Shown: positions 46,211-56,525 of the stretch, in pieces | How the letters are laid out: each line of letters opens with the position of its first letter | Position numbering within the stretch: position 1 is the stretch's first letter | Origin: Burkholderia sp. USMB20 | GTDB taxonomy: Bacteria > Pseudomonadota > Gammaproteobacteria > Burkholderiales > Burkholderiaceae | Assembly (NCBI RefSeq): GCF_000949135.2 | Contig: NZ_JTAN02000021.1 | Span: 1,054,001-1,118,000 of the forward strand | DNA: 64,000 nt | Direction: 5' to 3' | The notes under the pieces: model-generated | What the model saw: the letters and a program-made list of their open reading frames with translations, nothing else | The model's database searches: none | Told to the model about the DNA's origin: nothing | Position numbers and translations under genes: made by a program

Positions 46211-46849
46211 ATGCACTGCCAACCTTCGTCCGGATTACGAAAGACCATCATCGTCGCAGCATGCGCGGGAATCGGCTCGGCATGGTCGTGCGCCGCTCAC
46301 GCGCAGATATTCGGCATGGTGGCAAAGAACGGGGTCATCGTCCTGACCAACGTGCCCACTACGGTCAATCTGAAAGTGATCGTCGCGGCCGCGAGGCCGG
46401 CCGCCAGGCCGGCCGCATCCACGACGAAGCGTGTCGCGCCGAAACACGTCGTCGCGTCGTCGTTCGAGGACGTGATCGCCGAAGCGAGCCGGTCGTTCAA
46501 CGTTCCGCCCGAACTCCTTCGCGCCGTGATCGACGTCGAATCGGGATACAACCCGAAGGCGGTATCGGACAAAGGCGCGCTCGGGCTCATGCAACTGATG
46601 CCGGAAACGGCCCGGCGCTTCTCGGGCGGCGACATGTTCGATCCGCGCGCCAACGTGCTGACCGGCGCACGGTATCTGCGCTTCCTGCTCGACCTGTTCA
46701 AGGAAAACGTCGAACTCACGCTCGCTGCGTACAACGCCGGAGAGAATGCCGTGATTCGGGCCGGGTATCGCATCCCGGCGATGCCGCAGACGCGCGAGTA
46801 CGTGCCGCGCGTGCTCGCGCGCTACAAGCGGCTGCTCGCCGCGAATTGA
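46211..46849 (+). CDS. Exported lytic transglycosylase (SLT domain)
   Basis: A 212-residue periplasmic peptidoglycan-cleaving enzyme. The signal peptide is cleaved after AHA (residue 31). The SLT domain starts near residue 84, with catalytic E110 in AVIDVESGYNPKAVSDKGALGLMQLMPETARRF and the later ELTLAAYNAGENAV block, both classical for Slt/MltC-type enzymes. AGGAGG lies eight bases before ATG 46211. Small transglycosylases of this kind often accompany trans-envelope machines and open the wall for secretin or pilus assembly, which fits its position next to the type II-like cluster and its regulators (inference). Confidence 0.9.
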   Translation: MHCQPSSGLRKTIIVAACAGIGSAWSCAAHAQIFGMVAKNGVIVLTNVPTTVNLKVIVAAARPAARPAASTTKRVAPKHVVASSFEDVIAEASRSFNVPPELLRAVIDVESGYNPKAVSDKGALGLMQLMPETARRFSGGDMFDPRANVLTGARYLRFLLDLFKENVELTLAAYNAGENAVIRAGYRIPAMPQTREYVPRVLARYKRLLAAN

Positions 46850-47006
46850 AAAACGCGGAAAAACGCGCAACACGCGCGACCCGCGGCAGCCTGCGCGCGG
46901 CAACGCTGCCGGCAGCCTGCGCACGGCGCGCTGCCGGGCGCCATGAAGCGATGGCGTCCGGCAACGTGTAGCGCCGTAGCGGCCGGCATTCGGGCCGCCC
47001 CGCCAC

Positions 47007-47516
47007 TCATGGAAATGCCGGGACCGTCGGATCCTCTCCCTGCAGATGCGCATCCGTATGGTGAAGCCTGATCGCGTCTTCGATCTCGCGAACGCGGTCG
47101 GTCGGCACGTCGATCATCATCAGCAGCTCGCCGTGCTCGATGCCCTCCTCGAAACGCTTCAGGCGCGTGCTCGGCATGTCGATGCCGATCATCGTCGCCA
47201 CCCATGCGCCGAAGGCCGCGCCGAACAGCGTGATCGCCACGACGATGCCGCCGCCGATCGGCAAACCCGCGGGCTGGACCAGCAGCAGGATCAGCCCCAT
47301 CAGCATGCCGGTCGCAGAGCCGACCGCGGTGCCGCGCGCGAGCGACGGCAGCAGGTCGCTGCGTTGCACCAGCGTGGCTTCCGGCAAGTCGTCGCGCCAG
47401 ACATCGTGATTCGCGAGGCAATGGATATGTCGCCACTCGATTCGCAGCGACAGCAGCTCGCCGACGATCGACCGCGCGCATTGCGCCGTCGGCAACAGAA
47501 AATAGACGCGTCTCAT
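47007..47516 (-). CDS. Hypothetical membrane protein with glycine-rich helical hairpin
   Basis: A 169-residue protein. An N-terminal alpha/beta-like part (MRRVYFLLPTAQCARSIVGELLSLRIEWRHIHCLANHD) precedes two hydrophobic Gly-rich helices (GTAVGSATGMLMGLILLLVQPAG and GGIVVAITLFGAAFGAWVATMIGI) and a C-terminal soluble part ending LHHTDAHLQGEDPTVPAFP. The pattern resembles DUF1269/general-stress 17M-like proteins with a central membrane hairpin. ATG 47516 begins the conserved-looking sequence; the longer upstream frame is unlikely. It stands alone and its function is unknown. Confidence 0.7.
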   Translation of the reverse strand: MRRVYFLLPTAQCARSIVGELLSLRIEWRHIHCLANHDVWRDDLPEATLVQRSDLLPSLARGTAVGSATGMLMGLILLLVQPAGLPIGGGIVVAITLFGAAFGAWVATMIGIDMPSTRLKRFEEGIEHGELLMMIDVPTDRVREIEDAIRLHHTDAHLQGEDPTVPAFP

Positions 47517-47651
47517 GGCAGTTCCTCCTGCGTCGCATCCGGAATGCGGCGATGCTCGTTCGGACATTCTGGTCCGGCACGCCGGCGGCGGGTAGGGGTA
47601 ATGCTCGCCGAAGTGCATGGGTAGAACATGGTAGGCAACGCCGCGCATGCG

Positions 47652-48842
47652 TCAGAGTTGCCCGTAGCTGTGCAGCCCCGACAGGAACATGTTGACGCCG
47701 AGGAACGCGAACGTCGTCACGAGCAGGCCGGTGAGCGCCCACCAGGCGGCAACCGCGCCGCGCAGGCCCTTCATCAGGCGCATGTGCAGCCAGGCCGCGT
47801 AGTTGAGCCACACGATCAGCGCCCAGGTTTCCTTCGGGTCCCAGCTCCAGTAGCCTCCCCATGCTTCGGCGGCCCACAGCGCGCCGAGAATCGTCGCGAT
47901 CGTGAAGAACGCGAAGCCGACCGCGATCGACTTGTACATTACGTCGTCGAGCACCTCGAGCGTCGGCAGGCGATCGGCGAGCACGCCGCGCTCCTTCATC
48001 AGGTACGCGACCGACACCATCGCCGACAGCGCGAAGCTGCCGTAGCCGATGAAGTTCGCCGGCACGTGGATCTTCATCCACCAGCTCTGCAGCGCCGGCA
48101 CGAGCGGCTGGATCTGCTGCGCGTCGCGCGCGACCGAGTACCACATCAGGAAGCCGACGGCCGCGCTGATGACCAGCAGCACGAACGCGCCGAGCGCGCG
48201 CGTGCCGTAGTGGCCTTCGTAATACAGGTAGAGCAGCGCGGTGATCAGGCTGAACAGCACGAACACTTCGTATAGGTTCGACACCGGGATATGCCCGACG
48301 TCGGCGCCGATCAGGTAGGACTCGTACCAGCGCACCATCAGGCCGGTGAAGCCCATCAGCACGGCGACCCACGTGAGCTTCTGGCCGATCGCGGCGCCCG
48401 ACTCCGAGCGCGCGAGCAGACCGATCCAGTAGAAGATCGTCGCGAGCACGAACAGCGCGCTCATCCACAGGATCGCGGACTGGCTCGACAGGAAGTATTT
48501 GAGGAAGAACGCCGCATCGGCGCGCGCGAGATCGCCCTGGTAGATCTGGATCGACAGCAGCGACAGCACGGCGATCGACGCCATCATCAGCCGCGCGGGC
48601 TTCCAGCGCCAGCCGAGCACGACGAGCGCCGGCACGGTGCCGATCATCACCGCCTTGTCGTAGTAATTCATGTGTTCGTTGTAATGCACGAACGCATAGC
48701 CCGCGCCGACCACGAGTGCCAGTGCGAACAGCCAGTCGATGACCGACAGGCGCGCGAGGAACGGACGGTCGTCGAACAACGGCGCCGGATTCGGGGCCTG
48801 GACCGGCCCCGAACGGGAAGAGGAAACTTGCGTGAGATCCAT
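47652..48842 (-). CDS. ccsB: Cytochrome c biogenesis protein CcsB (CcsA/ResC family)
   Basis: A 396-residue polytopic membrane protein, the heme-handling half of the system II cytochrome c synthase. The tryptophan-rich WWD signature AAEAWGGYWSWDPKETWALI is present near residue 320, with conserved histidines in the flanking helices (KIHVPANFIGYG). Together with ResB it exports heme and attaches it to apocytochrome c in the periplasm. ATG 48842 lies four bases after the resB stop, so the two are co-expressed; the longer frame to 48905 would overlap resB. Cytochrome c4, a likely client, is next upstream. Confidence 0.95.
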   Translation of the reverse strand: MDLTQVSSSRSGPVQAPNPAPLFDDRPFLARLSVIDWLFALALVVGAGYAFVHYNEHMNYYDKAVMIGTVPALVVLGWRWKPARLMMASIAVLSLLSIQIYQGDLARADAAFFLKYFLSSQSAILWMSALFVLATIFYWIGLLARSESGAAIGQKLTWVAVLMGFTGLMVRWYESYLIGADVGHIPVSNLYEVFVLFSLITALLYLYYEGHYGTRALGAFVLLVISAAVGFLMWYSVARDAQQIQPLVPALQSWWMKIHVPANFIGYGSFALSAMVSVAYLMKERGVLADRLPTLEVLDDVMYKSIAVGFAFFTIATILGALWAAEAWGGYWSWDPKETWALIVWLNYAAWLHMRLMKGLRGAVAAWWALTGLLVTTFAFLGVNMFLSGLHSYGQL

Positions 48843-48846
48843 GATG

Positions 48847-51057
48847 TTACCGGGTGGAATTCTCGGAATCGCCGCCGGCAGGCGGACGGGCAGTCGCTGC
48901 CGCACCGGCGGGCGCGGCGTCGCGCGGTGCGGCGCGCAAGGCGGCGCCGGCCGCGTCGCGCGTCTGCACGAATTCTTTCTCGAAATCGAAGGTCTTGCGG
49001 GCCGTGGACATCGCCATCACCACATCGACGCCCGAACCGGCATCCTTGAGCCAGAACCAGAGGCGCCGCTCGCGCACGTAGAACATCGAGAAGATGCCGG
49101 CGACCAGCAGCAGGCTGCCAAGATACACCAGATTCTTGCCGGGTGCGCGCGTCAACTGAAATACCGAAGCTTGCACCTGCTTGAAGGAGTCAAGCTGCAA
49201 ATAGACCGGCGATCCATACAAGAAGCTGTCCGATAGCGCATTGATCGCGTTCTGCACGAAGCGGATCGTGTCGGCGCCCTGTTGGGCAGCCGGCTCGCCG
49301 GCGCGCTCGCGCGCGATCTGCCAGACCTCCCACATCGAACCCTCGAGCATGCGCAGCAGCAGGCTCGCCGCCTTCTCCTGCTCGGCCTTCGGCACCGAAC
49401 GATCGATGAAGGTCGCCACCGCCTGGAAGCCGCCGACCGGCTGGCCGTCGGCGCCGCGGCCGATGCTGTCGTCGCTCGCCGCAAAAAGGGTCAGCACCTT
49501 GAACGCGCTGTCCTGCAGGCGGCCACGCAGCGACGCTTCGGTCGTCGGCAGCGAACGCTGCGCGAAGCGCGCGGCGGCGTCGGCACGCACGGCCGGATCC
49601 TCGAGCGCGGCGCGCAGGCGCATCCATTCGCCGATCGAATCCTGGCTGTCGGCCGGAATCCGCATGTAGCGGAACGGATCGTTCGGGCTCGCGCGCACGC
49701 CGGCGAGGAACACGCGCGTGCCGCCCATGTCGACCGGCAGCATGTAGTTGTTGAATTCGCGCGCCTGGCCGTCCTTGCCGCGAATCTTGTACTGCACCGA
49801 CGGGCCGATGTTGTGGAGCTGCACCGGCTTCGACGTCTTCGCGCCCGAACCGAGCCGCTCGTCGAACGCTTCCTTCAGCGACGCCGTCTTCGCGACGCCG
49901 CGCACGTCCGGCTTGCCGTTCGCGTCGGCCATGTTCTCGACGTTGATCGCGCGAAAGTCGGAGAACTCGATCGTGTCGCCGTCGCTGCCCGGCATCTGCA
50001 GCGGCGCCGTGCTGCCGATCGTGCCCTTCACTGCGAAGGTCTTCGCGTTGCCGCCCGTCATCGGGTAGGCCGTCATCTCCATCTGCGAGCCGCCGTCCTG
50101 GAAGCTCGACTGGTAGATCGACACGCCCTTGTACGTGAACGGCTTGTTGACCTCGACGCGCGCCGGGATCTTCTGGCCCGTCTCGCGATCGATCACGACG
50201 ATGTCGCTCGCGAACAGCTTCGGCATCCCGGTCGTGTAGTAGTCGACGATGAACTTGTTGAGCTGGATCGAGAACGGCAGGTCCTGGATCAGCGAGCCGC
50301 TCGGCTGGTTCAGGATCGCGGTCGACACGAACTGGCCTTCCGGCACCCACGCGTAGCCGCGGAACGTCGGGTTCGACACGGACAGCCGGTGGTCGGGCGA
50401 GATTTCGCTGATCGTCGCGCTCGTGTTGACCGGGCTCTTGCCGAACATCCACATCTGGAATTTGATCGGCAGGTTGCTGTCCAGCAGGCCGCCGATACAG
50501 ATCACGACGATCGCAAGGTGCGCGGAGATGTAGCCCCACTTCGTCAGCGCGCCGCGCTTCGCGGAAATCAGCGTCGCGCCGTCGGTTTCACGCACGACGT
50601 GCTTGTAGCCGGCCTTGGTGACGAACGTGGCGAGCGTGGCCGCGACGGTCGCGCGCGTGCCGGACGCCGAGTATTCGGCCTTGTGGTGGAACGCGCGCAG
50701 GCTGCCTTCGCGGACCTTGTCCTTCCAGCTCTTCGCATCGGCAAGCATCTTCGGCGCATTGCGGATCACGCACAGCGAGATCGACACGACGAGGAAGATC
50801 AGGATCAGCATGAACCACCAGGCGCTGTACACGTTGTACAGGCCCAGCGAGCGGAAAATGTCCGCCCAGAACGGCCCGAACTGGTTCACGTAGTTCGGAT
50901 ACGGGTCGTCCTGCGTCAGGACCGTGCCGACGATGCTAGCGATCGACAGCACTACCAGCAGCGCGATCGCGAAGCGCATCGAGCTCAGCAGCTCGATCGC
51001 GCGCCTGGACGCACTTTGACCCGACTTCGACTGCAACCCCGACGTGGTAACGCTCAT
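48847..51057 (-). CDS. resB: Cytochrome c biogenesis protein ResB (Ccs1 family)
   Basis: A 736-residue membrane protein of the system II cytochrome c maturation complex. It has N-terminal helices (RFAIALLVVLSIASIVGTVLTQ and AWWFMLILIFLVVSISLCVIRNAPKM), a third helix near residue 175 (YISAHLAIVVICIGGLLDSNLP) carrying a conserved His, a very large periplasmic domain, and a last helix (LVYLGSLLLVAGIFSMFYVRERRLW). ResB channels heme and reduces apocytochrome thiols with CcsB. ATG 51057 is the first in-frame start. It is longer than many orthologues because of the extended periplasmic domain. Confidence 0.95.
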   Translation of the reverse strand: MSVTTSGLQSKSGQSASRRAIELLSSMRFAIALLVVLSIASIVGTVLTQDDPYPNYVNQFGPFWADIFRSLGLYNVYSAWWFMLILIFLVVSISLCVIRNAPKMLADAKSWKDKVREGSLRAFHHKAEYSASGTRATVAATLATFVTKAGYKHVVRETDGATLISAKRGALTKWGYISAHLAIVVICIGGLLDSNLPIKFQMWMFGKSPVNTSATISEISPDHRLSVSNPTFRGYAWVPEGQFVSTAILNQPSGSLIQDLPFSIQLNKFIVDYYTTGMPKLFASDIVVIDRETGQKIPARVEVNKPFTYKGVSIYQSSFQDGGSQMEMTAYPMTGGNAKTFAVKGTIGSTAPLQMPGSDGDTIEFSDFRAINVENMADANGKPDVRGVAKTASLKEAFDERLGSGAKTSKPVQLHNIGPSVQYKIRGKDGQAREFNNYMLPVDMGGTRVFLAGVRASPNDPFRYMRIPADSQDSIGEWMRLRAALEDPAVRADAAARFAQRSLPTTEASLRGRLQDSAFKVLTLFAASDDSIGRGADGQPVGGFQAVATFIDRSVPKAEQEKAASLLLRMLEGSMWEVWQIARERAGEPAAQQGADTIRFVQNAINALSDSFLYGSPVYLQLDSFKQVQASVFQLTRAPGKNLVYLGSLLLVAGIFSMFYVRERRLWFWLKDAGSGVDVVMAMSTARKTFDFEKEFVQTRDAAGAALRAAPRDAAPAGAAATARPPAGGDSENSTR

Positions 51058-51105
51058 TCAAACTCCGACTAAGGGGAAACAGCCCCTACGCTCACTATGT
51101 TCGCT

Positions 51106-51119
51106 GCCCCCGAGGGGGC
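51106..51119. repeat. Intergenic hairpin GCCCCCGAGGGGGC
   Basis: A 14-bp near-perfect palindrome in the resB/cytochrome c4 gap, flanked by shorter inverted repeats (AGGGG/CCCCT at 51072-51086). Similar C-rich/G-rich hairpins occur in many Burkholderia intergenic regions. Confidence 0.6.
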
Positions 51120-51155
51120 GGTCAGCACGCTGGGGACGACCCGGCGAATGCCGAC

Positions 51156-51202
51156 AAAAAAGGGCGAGGCAACCGCAATCACGCGGCGCCCCACCCTTTT
51201 TC
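51156..51202 (-). terminator. Probable terminator after the cytochrome c4 gene
   Basis: On the minus strand AAAAAGGG and CCCTTTTTT form a stem around a GC-rich inner structure and finish in T residues, about 60-100 bp downstream of the cytochrome c4 stop. It would separate that gene from resB-ccsB. Confidence 0.5.
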
Positions 51203-51259
51203 TTGTTCTGACGCCGGCCGCCCTTCGGGCGCCCGGTCATTCCATTCGCGACCGTCCGG

Positions 51260-51913
51260 TCAACGCAGGCCCGCGATGTAATCCGCGACGGCCTTGATCT
51301 CGTTGTCCGACAGACGCGCTGCGATCTGATGCATCGCCTCGTTGTTGTTGCGCGCACCGACACCCTGCTGGAACGCGGTCAACTGGGCAACCGTGTAATC
51401 GGCCCATTGCCCCGACAGACGCGGATACTGGACCGGAATCCCCTGCCCCGTCGGCCCGTGGCAGCTCGCGCAGGCGGGTACACCCTTTTCCGCGATGCCG
51501 CCGCGATAGATCTTCTGGCCGATCGGCACGGTCGCCGCGTCGCGTGCGGTGCCGAGCTTCGTCGTCTGCGATCCGTAATACGCAGCGACGTTGCGCATGT
51601 CGTCCGCGCTCAACGCGCTCGCGAACCCGACCATCACCGGATTGGTCCGCGCCGGCCCCTTCGCGCCCGGCTGGGCCTTGAAGTCGTTCAATTGCTTGAC
51701 CAGATAGTCAGGATGCTGGCCGGCCAGCTTCGGGAAACTGCCCGACGCGCTATTGCCGTCCGCGCCGTGACACGACGCGCAAACTTGCCCGGCAATCGCC
51801 TTGCCGCGGTCCAGATCCGGCTTTGCCGCATCCGCCGCATTTGCCTCCGCTACGAAACCTACGAACCCTGCTGCAACCTGAAGCACCATCAGAGACTTGC
51901 ACAGTCGATTCAT
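51260..51913 (-). CDS. Diheme cytochrome c4
   Basis: A 217-residue exported electron carrier of the cytochrome c4 family. The signal peptide is cleaved after EANA. Two homologous domains each hold a heme site, [10 protein letters not shown] and [10 protein letters not shown], with distal Met ligands in NPVMVGFA and EAMHQIAA. Cytochrome c4 passes electrons to terminal oxidases in the periplasm. ATG 51913 is used; a GTG two codons upstream is possible. It lies upstream of resB-ccsB, the machinery that attaches its hemes, and is divergent from engB. Confidence 0.93.
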   Translation of the reverse strand: MNRLCKSLMVLQVAAGFVGFVAEANAADAAKPDLDRGKAIAGQVCASCHGADGNSASGSFPKLAGQHPDYLVKQLNDFKAQPGAKGPARTNPVMVGFASALSADDMRNVAAYYGSQTTKLGTARDAATVPIGQKIYRGGIAEKGVPACASCHGPTGQGIPVQYPRLSGQWADYTVAQLTAFQQGVGARNNNEAMHQIAARLSDNEIKAVADYIAGLR

Positions 51914-52130
51914 TCGCACACCCTGTTTCGTCTTGTGGGAATTTGAGGTTCTGCAAAAAACGACGTCGACCAGTCTACCGCAGAAGCTGCATAAAAGCGC
52001 GAGGCAGGCGCCCGCAGCCCTTCGGCAAAACCGCCGTATTGTACAATATCGCGCTGAAAGCTCCCGCGCCTATCGGGGCTACCCCGCCTCCACCAAGCGG
52101 CTCGCGCCGCCCCGTCCCACCGGTTTCCCC

Positions 52131-52790
52131 ATGGCCTTTTTGCTCCACCAAGCCCGCTTCTACACGACCGTCAACCATCTGCGCGACCTGCCGCCGACGG
52201 TACAACCGGAAATCGCGTTCGCGGGCCGCTCGAATGCCGGCAAATCGACGGCGATCAACGTGCTGTGCAACCAGAAGCGGCTCGCCTTCGCGTCGAAGAC
52301 GCCCGGCCGCACCCAGCACATCAACTACTTCTCCGTCGGCCCGGCCGCCGAGCCCGTCGCGAACCTCGTCGACCTGCCCGGCTACGGCTACGCGGAAGTG
52401 CCGGGGGCCGCGAAGGCCCACTGGGAAATGCTGCTGTCGTCCTACCTCGCGACGCGTTCGCAGCTGTGCGGCCTGATCCTGATGATGGATTCGCGCCGCC
52501 CGTTGACCGACCTCGATCGCCGGATGATCGAGTGGTTCGCGCCGACCGGCAAGCCGATCCACACGCTGCTGACGAAGTGCGACAAATTGACGCGGCAGGA
52601 AAGCATCAACGCGCTGCGCAACACGCAGAAGGGACTCGACGCGTACCGTGACCAGGGCGTGAAGGGCAAGCTGACGGTCCAGCTGTTCTCGGCGCTGAAG
52701 CGCACGGGGCTCGACGAGGCCCATGAACTGATCGAGAGCTGGGTGCGGCCGTCCGTCGCCGACGAAAAAAGCGAGCCTGTAGCACAATGA
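52131..52790 (+). CDS. engB: Ribosome-biogenesis GTPase EngB/YsxC (YihA)
   Basis: A 219-residue TrmE-Era-EngA-EngB-Septin-type GTPase needed for large-subunit assembly. G1 is [13 protein letters not shown]2 includes [12 protein letters not shown]3 is [11 protein letters not shown]4 is TKCDKL and G5 includes SALKRTG. ATG 52131 begins the standard [17 protein letters not shown] start; the open frame continues upstream but without family sequence. The divergent neighbour is cytochrome c4. Downstream lies the minus-strand small RNA and then hemB. Confidence 0.95.
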   Translation: MAFLLHQARFYTTVNHLRDLPPTVQPEIAFAGRSNAGKSTAINVLCNQKRLAFASKTPGRTQHINYFSVGPAAEPVANLVDLPGYGYAEVPGAAKAHWEMLLSSYLATRSQLCGLILMMDSRRPLTDLDRRMIEWFAPTGKPIHTLLTKCDKLTRQESINALRNTQKGLDAYRDQGVKGKLTVQLFSALKRTGLDEAHELIESWVRPSVADEKSEPVAQ

Positions 52791-52856
52791 GCGGGCAACG
52801 CGCGGCCGGGACCGGCCGTGCGCACCTGACGGCACCTGCGGATTCGGCCGGCTCAT

Positions 52857-52960
52857 AAAAAAACCCGCCGTTGAACGGCGGGTCAAACAGCCTAATCGAA
52901 TAACGACAGGCACCCGCTCAGGGAGGAGAAGCGGGGAGCTGCACGCGACGCGTGCCGCTC
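52857..52960 (-). ncRNA. anti-hemB-type small RNA
   Basis: The engB-hemB gap on the minus strand has the form of a small RNA gene. A TATGAT -10 box lies at 52968-52973, followed by about 70 nt of structured GC-rich sequence including CTCCTCCCTGAGCGGG. It ends in a perfect stem ACCCGCCGTT/AACGGCGGGT with seven T residues (forward A-run at 52857-52863). The position upstream of and antisense to hemB matches the anti-hemB RNA motif known from Burkholderia. The 5' end is estimated from the -10 box. Confidence 0.7.
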
Positions 52961-53010
52961 GATCGCTATCATATACCAACGCTCTCGAAAATGACCTAAG
53001 GGTTCCGTAA

Positions 53011-54042
<1,032 letters not shown>

Positions 54043-54065
54043 GCCGCGCGCCGGCCGGCACAAGG

Positions 54066-54103
54066 AAAAACGGCGGGACACTTCGGTGTCCCGCCGTTTT
54101 TTT
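54066..54103. terminator. Bidirectional terminator between hemB and dsbD
   Basis: CGGCGGGACAC and GTGTCCCGCCG form an 11-bp stem with a TTCG tetraloop. It has seven T on the plus side and five A on the other side, so it can serve both convergent genes. Confidence 0.93.
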
Positions 54104-54152
54104 GCATCGTCCGGCCGGCGCAGCTGGCCGCCCGTGCGCCGACCAGCGCGCG

Positions 54153-56000
54153 TTACACCGTCGGTACCGCCGCGCGATCGAGGCTGCGCAGGAACGTCTC
54201 GGCCGCCTGATAACCGACCACACGGCCGATTTCGTTGCCGTTGCGATCGAAGAAGATGATTCCCGGCGGCCCGAACAGGTTGAAGCGCTTGAGCAGCGCC
54301 TGGTCGTCCGGATTGTTCGCGGTGACGTCGGCACGCACCAGGTGAAGCTGCGCGAGCCGCGCCTGCACGCGCGAATCGGTGAACGTCAGATGCTCCATCT
54401 CCTTGCAGCTCACGCACCAGTCGGCGTAGAAGTCGAGCATCACGGGCTGGCCCGACGTCTTCAGCAGCGCGTCGAGCTCGCGACTGGAGCGCACCGACGC
54501 GAACGCGGGACCCTGCGCTCCGGCCGCCGCACCGGCTGCCGACGCATCGCCCGACGCAACCGTGCGCGCCGCGAGCACGGCCAGCGGCTTCACGGGGTCG
54601 TTGGAGCCCGCGGCAAGACCGACGAGCAGCGTTGCAGCCCAGATCGCGAGCGCGGCACCGAGGCCGCGGCCGAGACGGCGCCAGATCGATGCGGCGCCGG
54701 CATGCGGCGTGAACAGGCCGAGCGCCGCGGCCGCGACAAGCAGCCACAATGCGGCGAGCACCATCTTCAGCGCGCCCGCGAGCACCGGCCACACGATCCA
54801 CAGCGCGGCGGCAAGCAGCACGATGCCGAAGAACACCTTCACGCCGTCCATCCATGCGCCCGCGCGCGGCAGCACCGTACCGGCACCGATGCCGACGACG
54901 AGCAGCGGTACGCCGAGCCCCAGCCCCATTGCGAACAACGCGGCGCCGCCGAGCAGCGCATTGCCGGTGTGCGCGATGAACGCGAGCACCGCAAACAGCG
55001 GCGCCGTCATGCATGCGCCGACGACCAGCGCCGACAACGCCCCCATCGCGGCGACCGCGACGAAGTGGCCGCCCCGGCGCGCGCTCGAGGCTTCCGCCGC
55101 GCCGTTCTGCCAGCGCTCGGGCAGCGCGATGTCCTTGCCGGAAATCAGCGATACGGCGAATGCGGTGAGCAGCACGCCGAATGCACCGAGCACCCACGGG
55201 TTCTGCAGCCATGCGCCCAGGCTCTGGCCGACCAGCGCCGCCGCGATGCCCAGCACCGTATAGACGAGCGCCATGCCGACCACGTACGTCAGCGACAGCG
55301 CGAAACCGCGTGCGTGCGTCGCGCGCGTGCCCTGGCCGATGATGATCGCGGACACGATCGGAATCATCGGATACGAGCAGGGCAGGAGACTCAGCACGAC
55401 GCCGGCGACGAAATACAGCGCGACGATGGTGAAGAAACCGTGCCCCTCGAGCAGCGACTGCGCGAAATCCGCGCTCGTGACCTTGTCGAACCAGCTGCCC
55501 GAAGCCGCCGTGCGATCGACCGGCGCGGCCGCGCCCAGCGCTGCGCCGTCGACCTTCACGACGTGCTCCGCAGGCGGATAGCAGATTCCTTCGTCGGCGC
55601 ATCCTTGCGACGTCACCGCGAGCTCGAACGGCCCCGCCGCCTGCTTGACCGGAACATGAATCACGACCTCGTCTCGATAGGTCTCGACTTCCTTCTGGAA
55701 CGTCTGGTCGAACTTCACGTGGCCGGCCGGGAATTGCGGATCGCCGAGCGTCGCCTGCCCGCCCTTCACCGCGAACGCGAACCGCTCGCGGTACAGGTAA
55801 TAGCCGCTGGCAACCTTGAAACGGACGTCCACCTGCCCCGGCGATTCGCTCGCGCTGAACTTGAACGCGACCGACGGATCGAGAAAATCGTCGGCCGCGC
55901 GCGCGACCGACAGGCCGCCCAGCACGAACATGAACGACATCAGGACTGCGAGAAACCGCAGCACGCGCACGCGCACGGAAAGCGCCATACCGTTAAACAT
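54153..56000 (-). CDS. dsbD: Thiol:disulfide interchange protein DsbD
   Basis: A 615-residue protein that carries electrons from cytoplasmic thioredoxin to the periplasm. After a signal peptide (ending SVARAADD), the N-terminal DsbD-alpha domain has the redox pair in GCADEGICYPPAEH. Eight membrane helices contain the two conserved cysteines (LLPCSYPMIPI and GACMTAPLFA). The C-terminal thioredoxin-like domain has YADWCVSCKEME (C529, C532). It supplies reductant for cytochrome c maturation by the nearby ResB-CcsB system. ATG 56000 lies inside the end of cutA. Confidence 0.95.
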   Translation of the reverse strand: MFNGMALSVRVRVLRFLAVLMSFMFVLGGLSVARAADDFLDPSVAFKFSASESPGQVDVRFKVASGYYLYRERFAFAVKGGQATLGDPQFPAGHVKFDQTFQKEVETYRDEVVIHVPVKQAAGPFELAVTSQGCADEGICYPPAEHVVKVDGAALGAAAPVDRTAASGSWFDKVTSADFAQSLLEGHGFFTIVALYFVAGVVLSLLPCSYPMIPIVSAIIIGQGTRATHARGFALSLTYVVGMALVYTVLGIAAALVGQSLGAWLQNPWVLGAFGVLLTAFAVSLISGKDIALPERWQNGAAEASSARRGGHFVAVAAMGALSALVVGACMTAPLFAVLAFIAHTGNALLGGAALFAMGLGLGVPLLVVGIGAGTVLPRAGAWMDGVKVFFGIVLLAAALWIVWPVLAGALKMVLAALWLLVAAAALGLFTPHAGAASIWRRLGRGLGAALAIWAATLLVGLAAGSNDPVKPLAVLAARTVASGDASAAGAAAGAQGPAFASVRSSRELDALLKTSGQPVMLDFYADWCVSCKEMEHLTFTDSRVQARLAQLHLVRADVTANNPDDQALLKRFNLFGPPGIIFFDRNGNEIGRVVGYQAAETFLRSLDRAAVPTV

Positions 56001-56319
56001 GAAATAGACGTTGAGTTTCGCTGGTCACCCACTGGCCGTACGCGGCCGTAGCCGTCGCCTGCCACGAGACGATTTCCGGCGTCTCGTACGGATGATGCGC
56101 GAGAATAAATCGCTCCAGTTCGAGCGAGCGGACGGGGCTCGTCTTGAACAGCAACTGGATCTCGTCGGCCGTCTCGACCTTGCCCTGCCAGTGATAGCGC
56201 GACTTGATCGCACCAAGCTCCGACACGCACGCGGCAAGCCGCGCGTCGAGCGCGCCGTCGGCGAGCGCCGCGGCCGTCGCCGCATCCGGCACCGTCGTCA
56301 GCATCAATACCACCACCAT
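55993..56319 (-). CDS. cutA: Divalent-cation tolerance protein CutA
   Basis: A 108-residue trimeric PII-like protein. The VVVLMLTTVPDAATAAALA start, LAACVSEL, SRYHWQGKVETADEIQLLFKTS and HPYETPEIVSW blocks are the CutA1 signature. It is linked historically to copper tolerance, but its biochemical function is unclear. The frame overlaps the dsbD start by eight bases, and the same cutA-dsbD pairing is known in other proteobacteria, supporting a two-gene operon. Confidence 0.95.
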   Translation of the reverse strand: MVVVLMLTTVPDAATAAALADGALDARLAACVSELGAIKSRYHWQGKVETADEIQLLFKTSPVRSLELERFILAHHPYETPEIVSWQATATAAYGQWVTSETQRLFHV

Positions 56320-56465
56320 ACGCGCCCTCCTGACTGGCCTTTACCGGCTTCCGCCGCCACGAATCGCCCATCGAGGGCGCGCGCCGATAACTGCATATCG
56401 TAGCGCAGCCCGCGCGACGCTGCCGGCACCGGCCTGCGACAATCGATCGCAGCCGAGGCGCCGCC

Positions 56466-56499
56466 AAAAACAAAAAGGGCCAAGCAATTGCTCGGCCCT
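56466..56499 (-). terminator. Terminator after rplQ (end of alpha operon)
   Basis: On the minus strand AGGGCCGAGCAATTGCTTGGCCCT forms a long stem with one mismatch, followed by TTTTGTTTTT. It lies 27 bp beyond the rplQ stop. Confidence 0.9.
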
Positions 56500-56525
56500 T
56501 TCGGATCCTGCTGCGTACCGGAAGC

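Noticed and set aside
45962-46222. 86-codon minus-strand frame upstream of the transglycosylase gene
   Set aside because: No family features, poor start context, and it overlaps a probable promoter region.
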